Assembly: GCF_011745365.1 (NCBI RefSeq)
Contig: NW_024468909.1
Coordinates: forward strand, 496,001-560,000
Reading direction: 5' to 3'
From: Cryphonectria parasitica EP155
Lineage: Eukaryota > Ascomycota > Sordariomycetes > Diaporthales > Cryphonectriaceae
DNA length: 64,000 nt
Shown here: positions 24,930 through 34,826 of the stretch, one piece after another
Layout: each line of letters begins with the position of its first letter
Position numbering within the stretch: position 1 is the first letter of the stretch
Notes under the pieces: generated by a model
What the model saw: the letters and a program-made list of their open reading frames with translations, nothing else
Told to the model about the DNA's origin: nothing
Database searches by the model: none
Program-made: the position numbers and the translations under genes

Positions 24930-26641
24930 GAGCAATAATCAGAATCTGGATTCTTATGTCTTGAATCTGTTACCAGGATTACGATGGTATAATTTGCCAA
25001 CGTCCTGACTTGGACGAAGACAAGAAATGGATGATATCATGATCAGTCTGGCGAACACTGTGATGGGATCTGGGGATTTGAATTGCTTCTAAGAAGAAGG
25101 ATATGGTCTAGCAACACGTCAGTGCTGCGAATCAACAGCTCCTGTTCTTGGCCCCCGAATGTGCCACTACAGTTTGCTAGAATGGGGACTCAAAGCGTTC
25201 TTCACTTCCATTCAGAACATTCGGCTTAAATAAGGCTAATCTTGGGTTTTAGTGCAGAATACGCCTCAAAGTAACATGGTCGCTTTGAAGTGCAGAATCA
25301 TTAAGGAGGCGGTGAAGGTGAATTTTCATTGTGGCCTGCGTTGCTTTGGAAATTACAATAGTATCGTCTGAAATTTTAACGTAATTCTAAAATCTTATCG
25401 ACATTTAATTATCTTCACAAAGTGGAAGACGCCTGTGTCCTAGGAAGGTAACGGAGAAAATCGACCAACAGGTGTTCCTTTTGAAGTCGGTCAGTCTTGG
25501 TCAAAGCAAGGGAAGATTAGTTGCAGATCTTGATGTCTTGTGCTTGGAGCAAGGAATAAATATTCTAAGATTCAGCTGCGACTGCAGCATGGAGGTCCTG
25601 GGAGAGTTGGACTCGTGGGACGAGGTCCGGGACGTACCGCCGTCCGTATGGGTGGTATGGGGCAGTAAACTGGACCGCGCGGCTTTCGATCGCATCTGTC
25701 ATCCAAAAAATGGAACGGTCACTGTTCAATGTGATGGCGGACGAGCCAAGGTCTATCTTTTGGAAGCATGTGATTGAGTTCTATGACTACTCCGAGTGTC
25801 ATCTGCCTCAATTGATCATCAACGAATCTATATACGTTTTCATAGATGACGATAGATCATTCGGCATCTAGGAAGCATCTAGGAAGCAGTGTCTTGTCGT
25901 ACGAATAACTTTTGGGAACTCGTGCTGGTGTTTTTTTCAAGTGGATTCTTCTTCTTCTTCTTCTTCTTCTTCTTTCTAATCATATGACAGTCACCACAGT
26001 GCTTGGTCCTGACGAAAGATACATTCGTCTCATTCATATTCAATTATGATGAAAGAGGCGGAAAATTAAGAGAAGAGAGAGAATAAACAAGCCGAGAAAG
26101 GCCAGGGGAGGAGAGAAGAAGAGGGTGAAAAGAACCAATTTGACTGTGTCTAGTTTTCTTCTTCATACCTTTTTTTTAAGAAGGAAAAAATTGATGAGGA
26201 TCCACATGTGTGTACATCTGTGTCGCATCATATCCTGATGTACCGGTCAACAAAGACATGTCAGGGACGCGTCCATCCAGAGCAATTCGACTGACCATCA
26301 CAACATCATTCTGAGCTGCCCATGAACTTGAGGTAGAAGGGCCCCTCATATATCATCGAGTATGACACCTACAAAAAGTAGACTCCATGACTTACATGAT
26401 CTGAGTCAAGAGGAAGATGAGCGTCGATGGACGGTGGAGAGAATGAGACGGCTTTTACCCACAGCACCCCGCAAACACGAACATGACATGGTCTAGAATG
26501 GACTGGACTGAAGACTCTTCGCATTCTTCTCGAATTGGAATGACCCGCGCACGGTCAAGAGCCGAGCAACAAGTGCCCAATCTCGGAGTATCCGTGTTAT
26601 GAGAGCTTTTTGCAGCGGCAACACTCACAACATCCTCAACA
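23824..26641. other. Gene-free A/T-rich segment
   Basis: 2.8 kb with lower GC than its neighbours. It has a CT repeat (about 24866-24889) joined to a long TG repeat (24892-24927) and a TTC repeat (about 25946-25975). A short frame at 25472-25777 begins only at a non-ATG codon and has no recognisable feature. No transposon domain was seen. A transposon remnant decayed by repeat-induced mutation could look like this, but nothing proves it. Confidence 0.5.
24866..24927. repeat. CT/TG compound microsatellite
   Basis: A CT-rich stretch followed by about 18 TG units. It lies in A/T-rich gene-free DNA. Confidence 0.9.
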
Positions 26642-26752
26642 GGTTCGGTGGTGTAGTTGGTTATCACAATGGTTTAACATTGTCAAATTCATGATTTACT
26701 CATGCAATTCAATGTACACCATAGGTCCTCGGTTCAAGTCCGGGCCGAATCA
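26642..26752 (+). tRNA. tRNA-Val (anticodon AAC) with 37-nt intron
   Basis: The cloverleaf can be drawn. The acceptor arms GGTTCGG and CCGAATC pair (one G-U), the D arm is GTG...CAC, the anticodon stem ATGGT pairs with ACCAT, and the T arm is CTCGG-TTCAAGT-CCGGG. The mature anticodon loop is TTAACAC with AAC at 26676-26678. An intron at 26680-26716 (37 nt) sits after position 37, the canonical nuclear tRNA intron site. The encoded tRNA would read GUU (as inosine also GUC, GUA). Internal box A (TGGTGTAGTTGG) and box B (GGTTCAAGTCC) are present, so RNA polymerase III should transcribe it. The discriminator base is A at 26752. Confidence 0.92.
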
Positions 26753-28424
26753 TCTTTTGGCAATCATGTCTTGCCTGTTGTTTCTTTTTGGGCTTGGAGC
26801 GTGAATCTTGACGTCTGGACGCATGAACTGGAACTTCACAAACCCAATCAAGAATCATTACCATCATCAATGCATAATCTTCCATGCGCCAGAGGAGCGA
26901 CGTGAGAGAAGTGAGATAGGTTTTGGGAGTCTATGCACAATTTTTCGGAGGGAGCACGTGGTGGATCTTTGCTATGCCAGATGCGGTCGAAAACCGACAA
27001 GACCCACGATGGCTGTTTGGTTTGGCCTTGGCCGATGGGAACAGGGAACAATACACTTTAGTCAATTCCCTCTTTCTCCCCCAACCTTGTTCCAGCCCTA
27101 CCAAAACTCTTTTTGATGACTGACTGGTATGGAGACTTGAACATCATTATATGTCAGGTATGCCTCGAACGCATACGACTTGTTGTCAAAGAAAGAGCTG
27201 CAAAACAACACACTTTGGGTTGTGGACCATGTCATCTCATCAATGACGGAGATGGTTATTCCGTCCGTCACTGGGGCCGGATCTGCATCCTCGTTTCTAA
27301 CTAACCAACCCTCCCCTTGCAGTGTTTTGAAACCAGGAACCTCGGCGTGTTCCGAGATCTGCAGAGACTGGGCCACTGAATGGTACTGTCATCTGGTTTG
27401 CCGCCTGCGAGCGCTAATAAAGCATGCGTGCGGCTGAATACAACTTAAAAGCATGGACTGGTCTTATAGATTACTTATGCTTAATAGCAAGACTGATGGA
27501 CTGACATTGACAGCTGCTCACCAAAACTCGCGAATTACATTTCTTCTATAGATCTCCTACTATTCCATCAAGGTCAGTCGACAGCTATATACTTTAACCT
27601 TCTTATCACAATACGAAGGTCATCAAGTTCTAGAGCTCGGCTGCTCACTTGACGGATCAATTCCATTTGCCTTGGCTGTTTCATCCGTAGTGACCCTGTG
27701 GACCCTCCTCCTGGGAAACGCCCTCGTCCTGATTGGAGCCTCAGGGGCGATGCGGCTCGGCTGGATCCTGGACGTTTCCAACCCCTTGTTCGCTTAACAG
27801 CAAGAGAGAAGATGTTTGATGTTTCTCCATGATGGACTCCGTTAGGCTGCGTCTCCTGCCCCCCCTCGCGATGGTCTCATCGAGCCTATGAGAAGCAACC
27901 GGAGAATTTTTGTCTTATGATGTAGGCCCTTTCATTCAAGAAACAACAATTAACATGACGGCGCCCTGCTTGAAGTTTCGACGGGTAGGCAGGATTGCCT
28001 CAAGGCCCCCCCACCTCTCCTCCTCCTCGTCCCCTTTCCACTTCACCCCACCCTCTCCTAAGAATTATGCTTGATAGATGAGAAAGGGAAGACTAAGAGA
28101 GAACGTACATATACCAGGACGGTCGGTTCGCCGTTCCGACGAGTAACACGTCCTTTCTCGTTCTCTCTTTCTCTTTCAACCTTACCGTTCTCTCTCTCTT
28201 CATTTGTTGTCAACTACGTTGACACATTCCATTCATTCACGGTTTGCCTGGGGCTACCATTCGTTTTTTTCTCCTTCACAACACCTTCCATTCTTTTCCC
28301 CCTCTTCTGTTCTTCTGCTGCTGCAGCCGTTCCTTCGAGAAGTTTTCCCCGTTTCAAAGCCTAGAAAGAGAGAGAGAGAGTGTGTTTTTGACAACCAATC
28401 AACACATCAAAATCCCGAATCAAG
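26753..28424. promoter_or_regulatory. Upstream region of the AA9 LPMO gene
   Basis: 1.7 kb without a gene. The last 300 bp are very pyrimidine-rich (about 28139-28330), typical of a strong fungal transcription start region. A CTGGGG element near 28247 fits the CreA/Cre1 consensus SYGGRG, which would suit catabolite repression of a cellulase-type gene; a single site is weak evidence. A purine repeat (GAGAGAGAGAG) lies in the 5' leader just before 28381. Confidence 0.45.
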
Positions 28425-30197
28425 ATGAAGACATTCGCAGGTCTCCTCGCATCAGCCTCCCTGGTGGCTGGCCACGGCTACGTGACCAATGGCACCCTCG
28501 ATAGCGAGAGCTATACCTTCTACCAGCCGTACACAGATCCCTACATGAGCCCGACTCCGTCGCGCATCTCTCGCCCTATCCAGGGCAACGGCCCTGTCAC
28601 CGTGGTCACCTGGGACGACATCCAGTGCGGTGGTGACCTGGCGGACGGCATCGATGGGTCTTCGCCTGCCAACCTGACCGCTGATGTCACGGCTGGATCG
28701 ACTGTTGATCTGTACTGGACCTTGTGGCCGACCAGCCATGTTGGGCCTACTATTACGTATATGGCGCGGTGTGCCAATGATGACTGCACCACGTACATGC
28801 CTGGCAATGAGTAAGTCTTTACGCCTTTCTGTCTTTGTCTTGTGCCACCAAATAATCGAACATCTGTCTGACTTGTGTCTTTTCCCTTATAGCACCGTCT
28901 GGTTCAAGGTTCAGGAGGATGGTCGTGACGGAACTTCCGACACTTGGGGTGCTGTAAGTTTTGCCAAACCAAAAATCATATACATTTTCCCCTTCTAACA
29001 ATGTAATCACAGACCGCCGTCATGACAGCCGGAGGTTTCGTCTCCTACACCGTCCCCGAGTGCATCGAGTCCGGAGCCTACCTCGTCCGCCACGAGATCA
29101 TCGCCCTGCACGCCGCCGAGACCGAGGGCGGCGCCCAGTTCTACCCAGGCTGCCACCAGGTCAAGGTGTCTGGAGGCACTGGAGCCGTCACCCCAGCTAA
29201 CCTTGTCGCCTTCCCTGGCGCGTACAAGTCCAGCGACCCTGGTATCCTGTACAACCCTTACGAGGCGTCGACCTACACCATCCCTGGCCCTGCGCTGTTT
29301 ACCTGCTCTGGATCCAGCTCCAGCAGCAACACTACCTCCTCCTCCTCCTCCTCTTCTTCTTCCTCATCTTCTGCTGCCGCTGTTGTCGCCTCATCCAGCG
29401 CCGCCGCCGTTTCTTCTGCTGGCACCAGCACCTTTGCCACAGTAACCCGCTCCGCCTCCGCCAGCACCGTCACCACCGCCGCTGCCGTCGCTCAGACCAG
29501 CGCAGCCTCTTCTTCCTCTGATGATGAAGGTGATGACGGCTGCGACGCCGAGGTGACCATCACTTCAACCATCTCCGCCAGCTCGGCCGTCCAGACCTCC
29601 ACCAGCGGGGACGACGGCGAGGACGACGGCTGCGAGCCAGAGGAGACCCTCACGTCTACCGTGGTCGATGCCCAGCCTACCACTCTGACTTCTACCGTCG
29701 TTGCTGCCAGCCAGCCCACCGAGACCAGCGCTTCCTCTTCGTCTTCGTCTTCTTCCACCACCACTTCTGCCTCGTCTGGTGACGACAGCGGTGATGACGA
29801 TGGATGCGACGCCGAGGGCGACGGCTCTTCTTCCGACTCCGGCTCCGTGGCCACCAACCCCCAGTCCGGCAGCTCTGCCTCTTCCTCCTCTGCCGCCGCC
29901 GCTGCCGCCACCACTACCTCCGCCGCCAGCTCTTCTTCCTCTGACGACAGCGGTGATGACGATGGCTGCGACGCCGACGGCGAGGGCGAGAGCGAGCCCA
30001 CCGCCACCAGCACCTCCAGGCCCACTGGCTCCAAGAGCAACGGTTCCGGCGGAGCCCGTCCCACTGGCAGCTCTGCATCGTCCTCCGGCGACGACGGTGA
30101 GGACTGTGACGCCGAGGAGGAGCAGAACTATGTGCAGCGGTATAAGGGTCACGTTGCTCGTGGGCCTCGGGGTCTGGGCCTGATGTTTGATGCTTAA
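28425..30197 (+). CDS. AA9 lytic polysaccharide monooxygenase with long acidic Ser/Thr-rich C-terminal tail
   Basis: Three exons, join(28425..28810,28893..28953,29013..30197), 543 aa. A 16-residue signal peptide (MKTFAGLLASASLVAG) leaves His17 as the new N-terminus. The copper histidine brace is His17 and His105 (mature 1 and 89, in SHVGP), with the axial Tyr193 (mature 177) in AQFYPGCHQVKVSG. Cys68 and Cys196 fit the conserved AA9 disulfide. The catalytic domain ends near residue 247 at LFTCSG. Such enzymes oxidatively cleave cellulose or related glucans outside the cell using copper and H2O2 or O2 with an electron donor. The last 290 residues are a Ser/Thr/Ala linker that carries five acidic cysteine modules and ends in a conserved-looking NYVQRYKGHVARGPRGLG tail. 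There is no CBM1 and no GPI signal. AA9 linkers are usually shorter and lack such acidic cysteine units. Confidence 0.95.
29520..30122 (+). repeat. Five acidic single-cysteine modules in the LPMO tail
   Basis: Modules at 29520-29552, 29607-29645, 29778-29822, 29943-29990 and 30087-30122 code for variants of DDxGDDDGCDAE, each with one Cys (residues 326, 356, 414, 468, 514) inside a run of Asp/Glu. Ser/Thr/Ala-rich spacers separate them. Similar codons in units 3 and 4 suggest recent duplication. Confidence 0.85.
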
Positions 30198-30409
30198 GTG
30201 CGCGAAAGCTGAGTAAGGGAATGGAGTCGGGGTTGGATAGGGGAAAGGTGAGTGGTTGTTTGGGGGGGGGTTTTGTTATGATTGGTGTTGCGTCTACCTT
30301 TCGCGCATAGTGTAGATATTTTTTTATATGGACATATATACAATTTAGCTCTTGTCAGCGTACGAATTGCACAATCTTCTTCTTTGGTATGAGCAAAATT
30401 ATATGTTAC

Positions 30410-30446
<37 letters not shown>

Positions 30447-30731
30447 TAAGCTGGACAGAAATTTGCTAGGTGGCTTCCGTTGACTAAAGAGATGTAGCAA
30501 GGACATTTGCATGAAAAGGGGCTTGGGAGGACAAGGCGCGTCGCTCGAGCACGGCAAGGACGCAGCGCACACTGGTAGGAATGTCACATTGAAGCTGATA
30601 TAGGAGGCTGAGGCCATGCATTGAAAAGAAAGATAGTATTTAAGACTAGATCGATACAGTCTTGGATGCATGGTGAACTAGCAAAGGTCACTGACCGTCC
30701 CCTGTGCCCGAATCGAGAACAACCGATCTAA
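30198..30731. other. Convergent 3' region between LPMO and AAA+ genes
   Basis: 530 bp between the stops of two convergent genes. It has a TATTTTTTTATATGG patch, a CA repeat of about 16 units at 30413-30445 and no gene. Confidence 0.5.
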
Positions 30732-33700
30732 TTACCTATAAAGATCCTCCTCTGACGTCTGGAATGATGTCTGTGGTTGCATTGCGTGTTGTGCACCGCT
30801 CTCAGCCCACGGCCCACTCGCCTCGCCTTGCGGGCGCCCCATCTGCTCGTGGACGACAGGATGTCCCCCCATGAACGGAGAACTAGATCCTCTAGAGGCC
30901 TCGAGTGAGTTTGCAAGGAAGGTTGATGGTGGTTGCGGAGATGTTGTACTGGTGTAGGCTGAGGTAAATGCAGTTTGCATGTGCGCGGCGCCAGCCTGAG
31001 GAGTTGGCTGGAAGATCAGGCGCCCTGGCGTTGTCGGCGCCGCGACACCGATGTTGTACGGCGAAACTCCGCCAAAATGCACCGTCCTGCCACTCTGCTG
31101 CTGAGGCGTGTGGTATCCCTGTGGTTCTGGTGACTGGTACTGCGCCGCGGCATTGTGCATAGGTATCTGACCAGGAAAGGCCATCCCTGGCGAGGGAGAC
31201 AGCGTACCGGGATACTGCCCTAGGCCGGCGTTCGGGGCCTGGGTCGTGAAAGTGGCCTGCGGATTCTGTGGATCGTCGGTGGAGGGAAATCGCGTGCCCT
31301 TGAGGTAGTCCGACCGGTCCCCCAGCTTGTGAGCCAGATCTGCGTCGCTCCACCCCTTGGTCTCCTCCATGTACTGGTTGAAATGATGAGTCGCGTGCTG
31401 GACGGTATTGAAAAACCTGCTGTCCAGCTCGGGTGCCTTTGGGGGCTCTTGCATCGTCGTAAGGGCTTCACGGACTTTCTTCTCATAGTGATAGTAGGCC
31501 AGACTGGATGCGATCTGGAATGAGTTGCGAATCTGACGACCGTTCCAACAGCCTCCTTTAGCATTGTTCTCGTCAAAGTGTTTCTCGGCAAACTCGATGA
31601 TATCTTTCTCGTTGATAATGAGCTGCGGCTTGTTTATCAACGAGGACTTCTGCTGCTCGATCTGTCGCAGCTTGAGGACATTCAGCCGGAAGATCTCTGT
31701 GGTTTGTATCTTGTTGAGCGGTGGATAGTAGAGAGACATGTGAATGCGTGATTTGAATGCCTCGTCGATGGTGCCCACCCGGTTCGTCGTGAGGAAGAGG
31801 AGACCGTTGTAGTACTCAAGAACTCGGAGAAAGACCGAGACGAGGGCATTGCGTTTGAGATCGAATCGAGAACGCTGCGAGAGAAACACATCGGCCTCGT
31901 CGAGGAGAAGGACGCACTCCCACTTGTGGGCTAAACGGAAGATGTCATTGAGCGATGTCTCAACCTCTGAAGGGGTCAGGCCGAGATCGCCACAAGTAAT
32001 TGTGAAGAGAGGCTTGTTGTTCTCCATCGCGACCGCCTCGGCCGTGGCGGTTTTGCCCACGCCTGGGGCTCCATGGAGCAGTACTGATTTGATCAGTGGT
32101 CAGTGTGCGGTCTAAGAAGGAGAAGGATGAAGAGAACTGACCCACTAAGCCTTTTCCCTTGCCTCGGATCAGATCTTGGCTCAATCCTTCCACAGATCGG
32201 CTGGTGTAAAGACGCTCAAGTTCCTTTTTCTGAAAATGGGAACTGATCAGACCACGGATGATGTCCTTGTAATCTCGCGAGATTTTCAGGCTGTCGAATA
32301 TGCCAATGTCGATGGGGACGGGTCTGAGATGATTGATGTCGATGGTAACAAATTTACGCTCACGCAGTGTGTACGCAAATGATCGTTTAGGGAGAAGAAC
32401 AAGATCAGCGTCCTTGATTGTTGTTGCTTGTTCGGGTGAGTCGTATGTGTCGAAGCCAAAGGTTTTGGATTGCCGCTCCCAAAATCGGTCTTCATAGAAA
32501 AGATCCCGGCGCTCAAATAGCTGGATTGCATGGTCCTGTATGATTCTGTCTACACAGACGAAGTACGAGGAGGATGCCTCGTCCGGTTTGTCCTTCCAGA
32601 ACAGGATGTCCCAGTCTTCATGATTCTCGTCGAAAGTGGTCTCCTTGTTTATCGATGGATGATGAAACGATGGACACCAGTGAGGCATTTTCTTGAACGT
32701 TTCCTCAAAATCCACAATGACATGGCCTTCAATAAACTCTGAGGAAGTTTTGAGCTCAGTTTCGAGAGTCCAGTTCTGGTACGATTGATGGCGTTGAGCG
32801 AATGCGTTCTGGAACTTCTGGCCTCGCGATCGCAAGGATTCAAGGATCCCGTCACAGTTCTTGGCGAAACGCAGTGGGTACACAGCTAAGCTTCGAATGG
32901 CCCTTCGCCCTGGGAAGTAAGGAATGTCGAACTTCCTACGAACGGCACCATATGTAGACCCGTCGTAGTCGATATGATAGCAATATAGAGTAACCTTGTC
33001 GTCCGCCCGGTACTGACCATTCTCGCCAGTCCGGCTTCCGACGTGCTCATACGATGTCGTGAATCTGGGAATTCTAACACGATAGAGCCGCCAGAGTTCT
33101 TCTCCGCGGTCGCTATTGGGTCCCATATTGTGCGAGTATATTAAGTCTCCCGGACGGAACACGCACCATAGATCGTCGAAGATGACCTTCTCTGCTTGCT
33201 GCCCTCGAAGGAATTCGAAATGTGGCATGATCTCTTTTTCCATGAATCTGACGTAACATCTCATGTCCTGGAGGGCTTCAGCGCTGGTCATGAGCCGTTC
33301 GATTTCTTTGTTTTGCTCTTCGACGTCATATCGGATCGATTCGAGTTCCGCGGTATATATGGAAGCGATTTCCTCTTCTGCGTCTGAAGCGTCGTTTTCC
33401 TCGGTATCGCCCTTTGTGTCTCGCTCAACAAGCGTCTGAAGGTCCCCATCCCGTACTGCGAGATCTGCGTCTTGTTCCTGGGGAAGAGTCTGGTCGAGGG
33501 TGGTAATGGTGTGTTGCGCAGCAAGTTCCTCAGGTATGTCTGCCTCTCCTGGCACAGCTACTTTTCGATCGGTTGCATCCTCGCGTTGGGACTTGTTGAC
33601 TTCTGCATCGGCAAGTCTCTCCTCGAGCCGGGCTAGCATCTTCTTCATGTACGGTTGGAAGTAGACCAGGGTCATGTATGGTCTCATGAATGTTCTGGGT

Positions 33701-34242
33701 TGTTCTCTTTCAGAAGATAGCCCCATGAAATCAGTCAGATAGCCAAGTATCGGGATCGAATTGATGCGGATGCGATGAATGTAGAGCTCGCTCAAGTCCA
33801 CGTCTGGAGCTGCATAGCTTTTCCCATTTGGGCCTCGAAAGTCGCGGTTGAGGTTTTCTGCCCGCATGCCAGGCATCGTGAGCCCAGACAGCATACCAAT
33901 ATTAGACTGTCTACGGAAAAAGTCTTGGGGCTGGCGTCGTTTCTTTTCGTCCCGGTATTGTTCGTGGAGATCCCAAGGCCCGACGAGAGCTTCCACGGCA
34001 TATTCTTCGTATTCCGTTGTCCAGCAGTATCGATTCTTGAAGTTTTCCATGTCAATTTTGCCCACTTCTGGCTTCTTGGTGCGCCATCTTTGTGCGTCGG
34101 CATGTCGAGTGGCTACAATCCGCTGGTTTCGATTTCTAATATACTGGTTCCGGGACCTGATTTTTTCGCGTCGCTTCCGATTTTCCTCCCTGCGTTTTTC
34201 ACGCGCCTCTTTGTCAGACGCAGTCGACTCCGTGTCAGACAT
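30732..34242 (-). CDS. AAA+ ATPase with DUF7025-like N-terminal region
   Basis: Two exons, complement(join(30732..32083,32142..34242)), 1150 aa; the 58-nt intron (GTCAGT donor, ATCAG acceptor) lies in the lead to the Walker A motif and splits a Val codon. The first 60 residues are Arg/Glu-rich and helical. A region with DDLWCVFRPGDLIYS and LWRLYRVRIPRF matches the DUF7025 domain of fungal AAA proteins. The ATPase core shows Walker A GAPGVGKT (705-712), Walker B LLLDEADVFL (759-768, acidic pair 762-763), sensor 1 FLTTNRVGTIDEAFKSR with the arginine finger region, and a C-terminal lid. A Gln/Pro/Thr-rich, Gly-rich tail of about 280 residues follows. Members of this family remodel or unfold proteins, but substrates are unknown in fungi. 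It is head to head, 584 bp apart, with the STAND-like gene at 34827. Confidence 0.92.
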
Positions 34243-34826
34243 GGTTTAAGTTGATCCTCAGAGATCTGGATCGAGTATGAGAGAAGTGATTGCTCTAGGT
34301 ATGAGGGTTGAGAATAACGTCCGGGCTAGAAACCGGCGCGGGAAAGCATGTTCAAAAAGGTGAGAGGTTGATATACTTTGTCCTTGTGCAGAACACTTCG
34401 ATTCCCATATTCTGTCGGATAGCCACAGCTGAAAGGATCGCTCACCACGCTCCGCCAGTCTCCACCCCACCACCCTTTAAGGTTCTACGTGCCGGTGATG
34501 ATACCTCCACATATTGTTTACTAAAACGGATGTATTGCCGTTTAGTCAAGGGAATTCTCAAGAGGGTGTCCACCGCCTGTCCCTGATTCGTCAGATGTGC
34601 GGTACACACTGCCTAATATGTTCCAATGGGGCTTAAGCCAGCATTTTTTTGCCCAGCTGAACCTCATGATGCGGGCCACATGGCTGTGCCGCATGCTGAC
34701 ACGAGGGTAGAGCTGCACGGAGAGGTTCAAGGCCATTTTGGAAGCCGGACAAGGCAAAACAAAGTAACAGACCAAGGTCTGATCGCCATCTTGCTCTGCA
34801 GCACCTTCTGCCATTGTTCCATAGCC
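34243..34826. promoter_or_regulatory. Bidirectional promoter region (AAA+ / STAND-like pair)
   Basis: 584 bp between two head-to-head start codons. No clear shared palindrome or TATA box was found by eye. The minus-strand frame at 34633-35208 and plus-strand frame at 34308-34586 lack coding character. Confidence 0.5.

Noticed and set aside
25472..25777. 101-aa plus-strand frame in A/T-rich DNA
   Set aside because: It begins at GTG and has no recognisable motif. It may be a remnant, but nothing supports a gene.
27100..27390. Minus-strand stretch resembling a T-arm (GGTTTCAAA)
   Set aside because: The acceptor and anticodon stems do not pair, so no tRNA can be folded.
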